Shown here one piece after another: positions 34,587-45,924 of a stretch of 64,000 nucleotides of DNA. The notes beneath the pieces are model-generated. The model was given only the letters and a program-made list of their open reading frames with translations. It had not been told where the DNA came from and did no database searches. How positions within the stretch are numbered: position 1 is the first letter of the stretch; each line of letters opens with the position of its first letter. A program made the position numbers and the translations under genes. The stretch is from Anisus vortex (Eukaryota > Mollusca > Gastropoda > Planorbidae), in NCBI GenBank assembly GCA_949126835.1, contig OX421507.1, positions 13,319,852 to 13,383,851 on the forward strand. Direction: 5' to 3'.

Positions 34587-34627
34587 TGGTCCAAAGTTAC
34601 CCCGATGGACCAAAGTAACCCCGTTTG
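34587..34627 (+). repeat. Second tggtccaaagttacccc terminus, doubled
   Basis: tggtccaaagttaccccga is followed directly by tggaccaaagtaaccccgtt, a direct duplication of the terminal repeat seen at 34149. Confidence 0.75.
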
Positions 34628-34714
34628 ACGGTAGTCATAATTATATTTTGACACTGAGATGTATGTAAAATTGTAGAGTTTACAATATTTAATTACGTAA
34701 CTTTAGCGTAATGG

Positions 34715-34945
34715 ATATTTTGTAAACATATACACTAAGTATTTATTGTAATGTTTAAAAATATAAATTCTTAAGTCTTATACTATTTATATAGTTTTCA
34801 AAAATGTTTTTAAAATTTTATAATTTAAAGGTTATAAATTGTAAGTTGTTTATTCTTTAAAAAACATTTTAAAAAACATGTTAGAAATATTAGAGCAAAT
34901 AAAACGGTTTAATTACCTCCCCTTAATTAAAAAACCTTTTCACAT
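34715..34945 (+). repeat. AT-rich interspersed repeat, copy 3
   Basis: Collinear with 31290-31500: gttataaattgtaagttgtt, gcaaataaaacggtttaatt and acctccccttaattaaaaa. Confidence 0.7.
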
Positions 34946-35299
34946 TAATTTGATTCAATAGTGAAACGAAACAATTTATGTTTTGTAAAAACACAAATAT
35001 TACTGACTAATTATTATTTCGTTATATAAATGCAACATTATGATATTCATTACAAGATTTAATTATTAAAGGAATAAATAATTTACGTTAAACAGTTGTA
35101 AATTAACATTTCCTACATTGATTGTTTGTAAATTTAAGGAATTTATATTTTAAAAGTTAATAATTACAGAAATTACATAATATAGTGCAATTCAATAAAT
35201 TAATAATACAAATACATTTGTTTTAGAATTAGTTTTATTTATGTTTTAATTAAAGAAGATTAGCATAAAAACTCTTCTAAATAAAATCAGTATGTAGGC
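34946..35299. other. Unassigned AT-rich stretch
   Basis: Nothing recognised. Confidence 0.4.
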
Positions 35300-36047
35300 C
35301 CTATAAAGTATAAATTAATGATCGCCTTGTCTTGAATGATCTTTGCTAATTTTATAATGTCAGATACATATTTAGTCACTTCTGATTGGTCAAGTGTAGG
35401 TGACCTTTTTGTATGCTTAAAACAGCTTTCATGTGCGATAAAATCTGTTCACAAGTGCAAGTTAAACCAAAAGCTGAAAGTAGAAGAGCGAATTCCTAGC
35501 AATTGAGAATAGCGCTTTCCTAAGTAGTTTACTTCCAGAATATCTTTCCGTAAATTGGCACATTTGGAAGCCCATTTTTTAAATGTTTAAAATTTTACTT
35601 TCTGCATTTTAAAATCGCAAATTTCGCACCACTTAGAAAAAGATCTACATCCAAAAAGTTTGTAGTAAGAGTCCATGAATTTGAAAGTCTTGCCTTTGGT
35701 TAGAAAACTCCGCTCTGAGTGCTTCGTTGTACTTCTGAAAAATCCCAACTAACTATCTTAGTATATCCCTTAATATAGGGATGCACATGTAATATATGTT
35801 TTGAAATTGATTTCACGGCAAGATATATCCAGTTTCATAGTAAATCCATTTCAGTGGTCCTTATAAATGCAACGAACTGAAATGTGTCATTCAGAAACAT
35901 CGGCTTCAATGGTCAGTTTTCCTTATTCAGAACCGGAAAATGTAGTTTTTTCATCAATAAAAAAGACCTTTTGGAGTTCTGTCAAGTGCCATTGAAAATC
36001 GCTCTGCGTGGCAAGTTTGGCACGCGTGCCTTAGGTTGCCGACCCTG
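35300..36047 (-). pseudogene. Decayed hAT transposase with one transposon terminus
   Basis: The right edge on the plus strand (gtgccttaggttgccgaccc) is the hAT-like left terminus read on the minus strand. Reading inward, shifting frames give KTFKFMDSYYKLFG, then CTCEQILSHMKAVLS (like the CE...FS.MK segment near the C-terminus of hAT transposases), and SEVTKYVSDIIKLAKIIQ, closely matching the relic at 3819-4960. Multiple stops and frameshifts abolish function. The far end of the element was not found. Confidence 0.72.
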
Positions 36048-37780
36048 ATATAGCCTACACAATTTCATAAATGTACATGTATGAGCCGATCTAGTAAGTG
36101 GACATAATTATGGACATCTCCGACATTGTGTTTAAATTGTCGGTTATTTGAATGTTCAATACAAATCCCCTAAAGTGTGCAAAAAAAAAAAAAGATTCAA
36201 ATTATCTTGACTCATCTCAAGTGTACTTTAAACTGTTTTATTTAGTTCGCATGCGTTGGACTTTTAAAATCGTAATGATTACAATGAGTTTTTATCAATA
36301 TATTTGTTGACAAAAATAAATAATGAAGCTGATATCATTCATAAGCTTTTCTTGAAATTTTTACTTAAATTAGATTTGATTATCTCTAATATGTTGCTTT
36401 AGGATGTAAATTAAAAAAAAAACATCTATCATTTACAATATCAACAAATAAAGAAACCAGCCCATTAAAAGAAATATGTGACTGTAATTCAAGTTACGAA
36501 TCTAAGACTAGTAAAAACTGTAAATATGAGAGAAAAAAAATGTCTTATAGTCCGGACATTGACATATGAAACTGTGTCACGAGTTTGCTATGTCGTACAC
36601 ATATATAAAAAAATAAATAAATAATTGAGAATAGCCTAGTTTAGTTTTTGTTTTTTGTGTATTTGTTTGAATGTTTTTATGCATAAGTGAAACGCAATAT
36701 GTGGGCTAATTAGTTAAAAGCATTTAGAAATATTTAGAAACATAAATAACTCATAGACATTTTATTTTGTTCCAATAAATTATTTTTATTACGTCAGTTT
36801 CCCATTTCTAATGAAGAGAAAAAGAGAGAGAGGAGAAGGGACGAGACGAGTTAACACCCTTGCTAAGATAACTGCTGTGTTCTTTTAAACTAAGCTTTAC
36901 AGCATTCGCGCCTTGCTAATCCAGTAATCCTGGATTACAGTAATCCTGGATTAGAAATGTTACACAAAGGTTGGAAGAATCCATCGGATTCGGCCTAGGC
37001 TTGGTTCCCACGACACGTTTAAAAAATAATGACGGAAAAATTAAAGCCATATTATATGCCAAAACCACAAGTTCGATTGTTGCCTCAGTAAAAAAAAAAA
37101 GTATTCCGTTGGATGGAATTGATCCATAGGAATGGATGATTGTGACCCAAAATGTCCCTTTATGTCTCTGTCCGTTGGGCCAACCTTTGAACAACTCCTA
37201 ATTAAATATTTAATATTATCCAGTCTCCTCAGATGCTTACATTCATCTTCACAATAGACCAAAGGTCAAGGAAAAAGCTTTGTAGAAAGAAGACGATGAA
37301 CTATATTTATAAATTTGACATTTTATATATATATATATAAACCTGGATATTGATATTCACATAATTCTTTCACATATCTCACAACTTTACAAAATCCATA
37401 ATTTACAGCATGTCACAGCAAAGTATTAAAGTTCAAACTTTAAAATGACGCATAACAATATATATTATAGCTGTTATTTGATCTTCCCTACGACAAATAA
37501 ATAAAAATTCATAATCAGCAACAGTGAAATATAAAAAAAAATGAATAAAAAAAAAGTAACCAAGTACTCTACACCAAAAGGTTGTTTTAAGTGCGGCTTA
37601 AACACTTGAACTTCATATTTACTTGCTTTTTACCTTCCAAAGTATACCTGCGACTTATACGCGATAAATACATATAGCCAGCCATACGTGCTAATAGTTT
37701 TTGTGTGTGGAACTTAGATTTAAAAAGTCACAAAGGAGCGCAAAGAACTAAAGATAGATCCCGTAACCTTGTACCTAAGG
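36048..37780. other. Unassigned AT-rich stretch
   Basis: No gene recognised. The segment near 37108-37132 (gttggatggaattgatccat) resembles the distal tip of SINE family A on the minus strand but is too short to call. A taatcctggatta block is doubled near 36925-36955. Confidence 0.4.
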
Positions 37781-38080
37781 ATTAGGTCAGAGATGCCAGC
37801 ACGCAGTCCGAGAAGTATGGCGGGGGGGGGGGGGGCATGACCCCACACCGTCGATGGCCTGGAGCACCGAAAGCGCTTCAGTGAAGATTGCCACGTCAGC
37901 TCGAGATGCCGAATCTTCTTCAAACGTTTTTCCGAATCGCCTCGATTTCAGTTTGGCTTCCATTTCCGCATCAAAGATGCAAATGTCTCCACATGGACAT
38001 GCTAACTCAGACCATGTTTCTACCGTCTTCGGCAAAAGAGTCCATACCCAGCAGCTACTCGGCTCCACTGGTCAATATAC
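37781..38080 (-). pseudogene. LINE RNase H domain relic
   Basis: On the minus strand, about 38075 to 37780 resembles the RNase H domain carried by I-clade and related non-LTR elements: a degraded YTDGS-like start (KEYIDQWSRVAAGYGLF), then CIFDAEMEA (the glutamate-bearing segment), then ADVAIFTEALSVLQAID (the position of the TDS motif, with the aspartate changed to glutamate). A poly-G run disrupts the end. Gastropods are known to carry I-clade elements with RNase H (nimbus of Biomphalaria). Confidence 0.7.
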
Positions 38081-38149
38081 TCCTTGACGTAAGACGAATA
38101 TGTTGGTGCTGTCATTAGGGTGGGCTGCGCGCTCCTCAGTCAGGGAGTT

Positions 38150-38612
38150 TCCGTGTGCAGCAGGGCCTACTTAGCGCGTGCGCACCACTGGCCAGTTGAA
38201 AGATTGGCACGAGACACCAGACTTTAAACCTCACTTCACCGGAATGATCGAATCGAGACTAATCTCTTAGGATTCGGAGGACAAACACACTTGTACTACG
38301 TAGCACAGCTAGATCACCGTATAGGCTCGGTGCAAACCGTTGACCGTTCCCATCCACTCTTTCCTCCTGCAAGGCAGGGCAGTCTAAAAGCAAATGCCCG
38401 ACCGTCTCTTCTGCTTCAAAGCAATGTCGACACCGCGAATCGAAATTGGGCCTAAATCATCCGAAATAGGCACCAATAGGACAGTGTCCTGTCCGGAAAT
38501 GGGCAATCGTTGCCTGTTCTCTCCTGTGGAGCTTCCACCACTGATCAGCTCGATTTGGCCGTTTTACTTGCGCCCGCGACACCAGAAACGAGTAGAAGAA
38601 ATCCATTCGTAA
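38150..38612 (-). pseudogene. LINE C-terminal cysteine/histidine segment relic
   Basis: Read on the minus strand from 38612: RREQATIAHFRTGHCPIGAY, then a Cys-Arg-His-Cys pair (CRHCFEAEETVGHLLLDCPA), the C..C...H....C arrangement found after RNase H in I/R1-type LINE ORF2 proteins. A stop and frame changes are present. It lies upstream of the RNase H relic in reading direction, the reverse of the normal domain order. Confidence 0.75.
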
Positions 38613-38699
38613 TGCCAAGTTGGAGCAATACAAAACGATTTGACAGAAAAATGCAGTTGCCCTTTTGGTATAGACTGAAATAAGATAACTTAGTTACTA
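38613..38699. other. Spacer before the duplicated receptor block
   Basis: Short spacer. Similarity to the second copy becomes clear from about 38700. Confidence 0.5.
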
Positions 38700-40267
38700 G
38701 TTGCTAGTGTGTTAAAATAGGCCAGTACAATAACATTACTCTAAAATTCCCATCAATCTTTGTCACATCTAAACACGATTTATTAGAGATATTTTTTCTT
38801 TGTTGTTTTAACATAAAGATATCGATTTGAAAGACTACGGCCAACTAAAATATATTACATTTTCTTTCATGTTAAACTGTCATCACTTCACGCTTGGAAC
38901 CAGGCCAAATCATCTTCAATGTGCATTTATATAACGAACTGACAATGCTTGTAATTCAGTATTATCACATAATAGGCTAAAAACACAATTATTCTTATTT
39001 CTTCAAAGTTCTGTTTATTTCCGAAAGGACATTTTACGAAATCGTTTGCATGATTTTATTTTTTCATTCTTAAATTCATGGTTGCACATTTTTCTCACGG
39101 CGAACAACAAATTACATAACAAGCAGGTCTATTATTTAATTTCTGTGTAATAAAATAAATTGCCTTCTTATTTTTTTTTTTTACAATGAATTTCGAATTT
39201 CCACATTAAAAAACACAAACTTACAATTACACATTACACATACACAGACATTTTCACAAGCATACTTTCATTGGTCAATTTTGTATCACGTGATATCGAC
39301 GCGTCGGGAAATAACATGAGACAAGATAGTTACGGCCAATCATAAATATTGAATGATAAAAAAAAGCTTGTTGCATAAGACTATAGGAAACTATGTTCAA
39401 CGTTATAATAGAATAATGATTTAAACTATAAATCCAAATTGTAAAACTCAACGTTAGTTGGTGATTTTTGTTTTCCAAACAAAAAAAAAAACAACAAAAA
39501 AAAACTACAACTCGCCTTCACACAAGCCTAAGGTTTTTATTGATTACGTAGTTTAAAACAATACATATGTCTAAAGTCTATCTATTGATTTGTTTATAAG
39601 TAAAGCATTTACTTCCTGATTAGAGCCATCTTTTTTTATAAACTTAACGTAATTTTTGTCCATTTAATGGCTTTTTTTTTTAGTCGGGAGAAGGAGAATT
39701 GATACCGATTTCCATATATTAAGAGACATCAATTGTAGAAATGTATATGATATGTAGATATAAAGGCTTCATGCTTGCATAGCCAAACATTACAATTAAT
39801 TGTGAAATAAAGAAACGTAACAATATTTTTTAACGTGGTTTAGCTTTTATTTAAAATTATATGAAATGGATGAAACATACAAAATATTTTTGATTATCAA
39901 CAAAAACTTGAAAGTCACAGAACCCATACAGTAGAAGTATAGCTGTTTATTGAAAAATTGTGGGTTTGATACCCATTGCCAACTTTTTTGAGCCAGGTTT
40001 TCTTAAATTTTTCATTACACTTTTTTTTGTTATTGGACATACATACGTTTTGTTAGGGCTGGCACATTAAATATGTATATACAGGCCTAGAGTCCATATA
40101 AAAATAGAGATACAAACATATTTGTGTGTGAGTGTGTGTACTAATAGTCACTGATGTCAGCTGACTATCGGATGATCAAGATAACGAGAAACACATCTTT
40201 TAATCAAACGAGACAGAAATTGAGTTAACAAGAAATCAACCAATAGCGTAGAAAATAGAGAAAGTGT

Positions 40268-40312
40268 ATGTGTGTGTCTGGCGGGGTGGGGGGTGGGGAG
40301 GGGGGTGGAAGA
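40268..40312 (+). other. G-rich tract upstream of receptor copy 1
   Basis: GT run followed by ggcggggtggggggtgggga and further G blocks. Several G runs of four or more could form a G-quadruplex. A tract of the same kind lies at 45568-45607 in the second copy. Confidence 0.6.
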
Positions 40313-40779
40313 GTGTTAAAATTGATGACAAACTAAATAACCAAATGGTCTGACAAAATTTTGCTTGACTATTTCATCAAGATAAAGAAATATTTTGCTA
40401 TTTTCGAACTGGAATACAAGTAGGCTACATAAAAACAAAAATTAATAACCATTCTTGATTAAAACCTTATAAATATTTTAACTCGTGCGTCCATAAGACA
40501 GGGAACTCTAAGTGGAATTTCCAATCGAATCTTCTAGCATTAAGTTGTCTAAAGATAAATTTGAAAAAAAACAAACAACAAAAACACATTAATCTAAGGA
40601 TAAATTTGAAAAAAAAAAAAAAAATCTAATGAGAGAAGAAATAGCAGTCATCTTTTCAATATTTTATAGTGCAAAAAAACCCATAAAAAACAATTAGAGG
40701 TCTACAGAAAATTCAAAGTTTAAATCACATAAAATGCATAAAGCGCTTAACAGGAAAGAAGATAGGCTAAGTCTTTTTA

Positions 40780-41230
40780 CTCCCTTTATTTTAAGTTGCA
40801 ATGTCTGCAATCGTCAATCGTCCGTCAATCGTGGTGCAAAAATTGGCTTCGATTTTTCGACCACTTCCCGTGGTCCGATCAAGCTGAAATTTGGACCGCA
40901 GATTTGGGGCGCCTAACAATATATCCTATCAAATTTTCAGTTAAAACGACCTAATAATACTACACTTATGACAATATTCATTTCTTAAAAGGAATGTATA
41001 AGAAATATTTTGATTTCGCGTTACAAATGCCTGTGAAACTTTTTATACTTTTTCGGCGCAAAGCTAGAAAAAAAAATTATGCGCTAAGATTATTTTTAGA
41101 ACAATTCATACTGAGTATGGAGATATTTTTGAGATTTGCAACACAGATATTTTTTCTGTACGTTTCATTTGCAGTAGTCAATCAATTATTTAATTACATG
41201 ATGGTAAACTTAGTTTGCAAATAAAGGGAG
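40780..41230. mobile_element. Stowaway/mariner-like MITE with TA target duplication
   Basis: Ends ctccctttatttt and aaataaagggag are inverted repeats, flanked on both sides by TA (40778-40779 and 41231-41232), as in Tc1/mariner-type MITEs. The 451-bp interior has tcgatttttcgaccacttcc shared with 7611-8030. No transposase. It is absent from the corresponding place in the second receptor block. Confidence 0.85.
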
Positions 41231-41269
41231 TATAATAAAAACTTCGTTTTTACGGTTTTCTTGTTTCAT

Positions 41270-41583
41270 ATTCAGTTGTTAGTTGTTCTTATTTAATTAT
41301 TCTTCTGTTGTTAGTTGTTCTTATTTAATTATTCTTATTCTTCTGTTGTTAGTTGTTCTTATTTAATTATTCTTCTGTTGTTAGTTGTTCTTATTTAATT
41401 ATTCTTCTGTTGTTAGTTGTTCTTATTTAATTATTCTTCTGTTGTTAGTTATTCTTATTTAATTATTCTTGTGTTGTTAGTTATTCTTATTTAATTATTC
41501 TTGTGTTGTTAGTTGTTCTTATTTAATTATTCTTCTGTTGCTAGTTGTTCTTATTTAATTATTCTTCTGTTGTTAGTTGTTCT
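41270..41583 (+). repeat. 32-bp minisatellite upstream of receptor copy 1
   Basis: About ten units of tcttctgttgttagttgttc followed by ttatttaattat. It ends about 445 bases before the receptor start codon. The same 24-base core is used in the array before copy 2, but the tail of the unit differs. Confidence 0.95.
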
Positions 41584-41799
41584 GAGCTCAATATTCAAAT
41601 TAACGACACATTTGCTCGGAGACGGCGGCCTAGCTTACTTACGGTAAATTAAACATCATGTTTCTTTTATTAACAGGACCATTGAGGGATATCTTAACAT
41701 ACACGTACTTATATCCTAGCTACAAGAATCATGATGGGACAAACTTAAGTCACAGGGTCAACACGATCAACACTTCAATAATGCGCATCAGATAGAAAC

Positions 41800-42028
41800 A
41801 CAATTGCAGACTTGAACTAGTCAAAGATCTTCTTCGCGTGCCTCACGTTCTACACCATCATATCCCTTCGCCATTAAGTGGTCATGACTAATATATTTCT
41901 ACCACAAGTCTACAAGGAATGTATCAACTTATTGTCTAAACTTTGAATGTAATCGCAATCTATTTAATAGATACATTACTAATTAAAACATTGCAACAAC
42001 ATAAGGAACAAGAGAGTTCGAAGTTGCA
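41800..42028 (+). promoter_or_regulatory. Candidate promoter/5' UTR, receptor copy 1
   Basis: This is the proximal part conserved between the two copies (gcagacttgaactagtc, tcacgtt, aatagatacattactaatt) immediately before the ATG. No canonical TATA box is obvious. Conservation here is only suggestive, since the duplication is recent. Confidence 0.4.
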
Positions 42029-43039
42029 ATGGAAACCAGCGACAACAACCCGCATTTCATGGGTTTCATGGTGAGCGCGCCATGGGAAGAGGTACTCATT
42101 TTCCAGATCATGAAATGCTACATCAACCCCATCATCTCGGTGCTCGGCCTGGCAGCCAATGCCTTCAGCGTGATCATTCTGTGCCGCAGCGGCCTTGGCA
42201 AGCCGTCCAACGTTCTCTTGCTGGGCTTGGCCGTATCAGACAGCATGTGCATGTTCTTAACCCTTAATCTCCCAATCATCTTGACCTACTTCGACCCACA
42301 AAAGAAATATCCACTGATGAACGGCTGGCAGTACGAATACGGCATGGCCTACTTTCTGTATTGGGTTCATTCCACAATGACTTTAATCGGTTACTGGGGC
42401 TGCTACGTAAACACCACCATCCCAGTTTTAATCACCGTAGAACGAATTTGCGCCATATTTTGGCCGATGACTTTTAAAAGGCTCATCACAAAGCGATTCG
42501 CTGTAGCAGGCGTTACGCTGGCCTTTACCGCCTGGCTGCCATTAAACGTAATCTGGCAGGTCAACATGCCTTTCGAGTACGCCAACTGCTCAGAGACTGA
42601 TCTAATGGGGGCCTGGTCTGCTATGGAGTACTTCAACGCCGAGGGTTACGTGATCACACTGTACGCGTTCGAAGTTCTGTCCTCCTGGGTCCCCATCGCG
42701 ATCGTCAGCTTTGGGTGCGTGGCCATTTGGATCAAACTGAAGGCCACGCTGTCAAACCGCAGAGCTCTGACCAATACGACCAGCAAATGGTCTCCGAAGA
42801 CGACCCGAACGCTTCTGGTCACGTGTTTGATCTTTTCCATCACACATATAACATACTCAATAATAGTTTACGTATACAGCTTGGACTTTGTTAATTTTAA
42901 CGATTATTTCAACCAATACGAGATTTTAGGCTTTATCTACATTGTCAACAACTCAAGCAACTTTTTCGTCTACATAGCTTTTAATACAAAATTCAGGGTC
43001 ATTTTAAGAGATGTTTTGAAAAAGCCACGTTTCAGATAA
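42029..43039 (+). CDS. Class A GPCR, chemosensory-type, tandem copy 1
   Basis: Intact single-exon gene for a 336-residue seven-transmembrane receptor, expected at the cell surface and coupling to G proteins; ligand unknown. Segments: TM1 about 31-53 with N44 (GLAAN), TM2 61-87 with LAVSD (D71), TM3 106-143 ending ITVER (E138-R139, a DRY variant), TM4 157-178 with W169, TM5 208-236 with P222, TM6 262-284, TM7 300-319 with NFFVY (311-315) in place of NPxxY. The usual Cys at the top of TM3 (R139 minus 25) is H114, so the class A disulphide seems absent although ECL2 has C187. Start: ATG at 42029 in context gttgcaATGG, conserved in copy 2. The short tail (about 16 residues) is basic. Single-exon structure and tandem arrangement suit lineage-expanded gastropod chemosensory receptors, though a peptide receptor is possible. 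Confidence 0.93.
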   Translation: METSDNNPHFMGFMVSAPWEEVLIFQIMKCYINPIISVLGLAANAFSVIILCRSGLGKPSNVLLLGLAVSDSMCMFLTLNLPIILTYFDPQKKYPLMNGWQYEYGMAYFLYWVHSTMTLIGYWGCYVNTTIPVLITVERICAIFWPMTFKRLITKRFAVAGVTLAFTAWLPLNVIWQVNMPFEYANCSETDLMGAWSAMEYFNAEGYVITLYAFEVLSSWVPIAIVSFGCVAIWIKLKATLSNRRALTNTTSKWSPKTTRTLLVTCLIFSITHITYSIIVYVYSLDFVNFNDYFNQYEILGFIYIVNNSSNFFVYIAFNTKFRVILRDVLKKPRFR

Positions 43040-43135
43040 TTATAACGACATTGTCTCAAATTGAATTTATAATTTCTACACTTTCTCAACGTATACTTCT
43101 CGTATCTTTTATTATATATTTTCTTTGCACTAAAA
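43040..43135 (+). other. 3' flank/UTR of receptor copy 1, conserved in copy 2
   Basis: About 95 bases after the stop are alignable with 47630-47735 (attgtctcaaattgaattta, then ttctacactttctcaac). No canonical AATAAA was found close by. Homology fades after this point, marking the right edge of the duplicated unit. Confidence 0.6.
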
Positions 43136-43729
43136 TTAAATTATATTTGTTTCCACTGCAAAACGTCACTACGGTATGAGGCTATTCAAAATCTCACCAC
43201 ATTGAGAAAAACCGCTTCAGCTGAGCTTTGTTCATAAAATTGTTTACTTATATCTATTCTCACCCCGTCCAACTATAGACTTGTTTACAGTTAGATAAGT
43301 ATTATTATTCATTATTGTTGTAATCATTCAAAAGCTGCAACAAGTGTGACCCTCATAAGGAAGTCAAAGATTAAAAGTTATACAATTCACGAGAGGAATA
43401 ACACCATTTCGGAGATGTATCGCATGAACTGGATAGTGGCTGAAAACAACAACAATAACAAAGAACAACAGAAATATAACGTTCGATCTGGACACACAGA
43501 AGTGTTTAGTAGCCTGTAACCATACATTGCATACGTTTTCAAAGGAGTCACCCGTGCAGGACCAGCACTTGTTGTTAGTAAGAGACCAGAACGATCCATA
43601 CCTACTTCTGCTACACCAGAAAGAAGTAGAAGGATACCTCATTCGTGAGACTAAGTTCCAGGAATACAGAAAGAGTCTTAGACAGATAATGAACATCTCC
43701 AGTTGGTAGAGTTAAAAAAAAAAAGGTAG
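43136..43729. other. Spacer between duplicated units
   Basis: No gene recognised. A 60-codon frame at 43527-43709 has no domain or signal. Confidence 0.4.
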
Positions 43730-44289
43730 GCTAGTTGCTGTCATCTGTGTGAAAATTTGCCAATATATTAACATTACTAAAAAAAGAAATCAAAATAGTC
43801 TTCGTTTTCCCTTTACAAGATTTACAGTTAAATTACAAGTAATAGTTTTCTTTATTGTTTAAATGTAAAGACATTGGTATCGATTTGGAAGACTACGATC
43901 TACCAAAATATATATTGATTTTCTTTAATTTCTAAATAAATCTCATTGTCTCACACTTGGAACTAGGCAAAATTATCTTCATTGAGTTTTATATAAAAGG
44001 AACCCAATTATTCTTATTTGATAACATTTCTGGTTTTTATTTCCGTAAGGACATTTAACTAAATCGATTGCACGATTTTATTTATCATAGTTCAAGTGAA
44101 TGTTCCACATTTTCTGCAAAATAAACAAAACAAAATTACACAACAAGCAGGTCTATTATTTAATTTATGTGTATAAAAAAAAAGTTATTTCATCATTCAC
44201 TACATCAAATTTCGATATTCACATTGAAGACGCAAAAATACACTCGCACCCATCAATGTAAACTTCAGTAGCGGTGCGAGTGTACAAGC

Positions 44290-44579
44290 CATAGACTATA
44301 ATATACATGGACCGCTTGCTTTAGGTATATGATGACTCGAAACACTGCTTTTCGGAATTTCCGATTCATTGTTTCCTTTGCACTTCCGTTTTATTGAATC
44401 GCTTCGATTTTCTCAATGAAAAATTAAAATAATAATCGAAAGTTGTATAAAGCGGAAACATTTAAGAAACAACGAGGAGCGTAGAAGTAATATAAGACAG
44501 CCTTATTGGTTGCGCACGGAAAAAAAGTTGATATAAGCTCTAAAAATAGAGCAAGCGGTCCATCTTATTATAGTCTATG
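44290..44579. mobile_element. Complete MITE, ggaccgcttgc family, exact 8-bp target duplication
   Basis: Inverted ends catagactataatatacatg (then gaccgcttgct) and, at the right, gcaagcggtccatcttatta (then tagtctatg). Flanking octamers are identical: gtacaagc at 44282-44289 and 44580-44587. CA-ending termini plus 8-bp duplications fit hAT-type mobility. 290 bp, no coding sequence. The empty site is recognisable in the left receptor unit near 39255 (cacaagcatactttcattgg). Confidence 0.93.
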
Positions 44580-45567
44580 GTACAAGCTAACTTTAATTGA
44601 TCACTTGAAGTAACATTGATGGGCCTTGACAGAACATGAGACATTAAAAAAAATGATGTAGGGCCAATCATAAACACCGAGTTAGTTACATACACAAAGC
44701 TCCTGTCATAAAACAATAAGAAACTGTGTTAAATGTTATAATAGAATAATTTTTTAAAATGTATATCCAAAAAAATCATAAAACTCAACTTTATTACTGT
44801 GATTTTTTTTAGGGTCTAATAACAAACGCGCATTAACACAAGCCTATTGTCTTTAATAATTGATTTGTCTGAAACATTACATAGACCTTTACGCCTATAT
44901 ATTGATTCGTTTAAAAGGAAACCATTTTATCACGAGTGTTGCCTATTAGGCACTATTTGTTTTTTTTCCCCCCAGAGGGGAAATCACTTTTTATTTCCAG
45001 TTCTTACAACCTATCGTTGTATAAAAAATGTATAAAGCGAGTATATAAAGGCTTTATGACTATATATAAACATTAGAATCGTGAAATAAAGGAATTCACG
45101 TATTTATATATAATATATATATATATATATTATTTTGAAGTGCTTTAGCGTTTCTTTAAATATGAATATATGAGACAATCAAATAGCATGTTATTTATCA
45201 ACAAGAACTTGAAAGTCACAAAATGCATACAATTCAAGTATAGCTGTTACTTTTAAATTCGCTTGCAAACTTTTATTTCCAGTTTAATGAACCATGTATG
45301 CTTAACACATTCGTTTACTTTTTTTTATTGAACACACAGAATTTATGTGTGGACTAGCATATTAAATATTTGTACTCAGGACTATATAAACATAGAAATA
45401 TAAACACTTTTTTTGGTGTGGCTAATACACACTTATGTCAGCTGTCCATTAGATGATGAAGATCACGAGAGACAAGTTTTCATCAAAGACAAATTGAGTT
45501 ATAATATAGCCTATAAGTAATCTAGAAATGAAACCAGGAATCAACCAACTCAGTATATGGTAGGGAA

Positions 45568-45607
45568 GGTTTGTGTGTGGGGGAGAGAGGGGGGGGGGAG
45601 GCGGGAG
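45568..45607 (+). other. G-rich tract upstream of receptor copy 2
   Basis: gtttgtgtgtgggggagaga followed by a G10 block and gaggcggg, corresponding in position and composition to 40268-40312 in the left unit. Confidence 0.6.
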
Positions 45608-45924
45608 ATGTATCAACCTGAAAACAAACCAAACGACTACCACTATTTTAAAAATACTTTACTTCACAATTTCATCAAGATAAAAAATAAAAACATTTTT
45701 TTTTCTAATCGAGTTACCATTTTTGAAAAAAAAATTTGTATAAAAAAAAACAATGACACATTATAACCAACCTAATTGTTGCGTCTACAAGACATGCGAG
45801 TCTTACTTCTAGCATAAGAAAATTTAAAGTAAATATAAAAAGATATAAACAGTAATAGTAAGAAAAGACTGAAGAAAAAACATCGCTTGAATATTTTAAA
45901 ATGCTAATAAAAGAATGTGTTAGA

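Larger units (their letters stand above)
38700..42028 (+). other. Upstream region of receptor copy 1 (left unit of tandem duplication)
   Basis: Collinear with 43730-46618 through many anchors: gaaagactacggccaactaa (38831), aacaagcaggtctattattt (39119, also 44141), ttgaaagtcacagaacccat (39909), the G-rich tract (40268), the minisatellite (41270), and a proximal block with gcagacttgaactagtcaaa (41807) and aatagatacattactaatt (41967). Unique to this copy is the MITE at 40780-41230. Confidence 0.85.

Noticed and set aside
36108..37262. Further SINE family A copy on the minus strand
   Set aside because: Only about 25 bases near 37108 resemble the SINE tip, which is too short to support.
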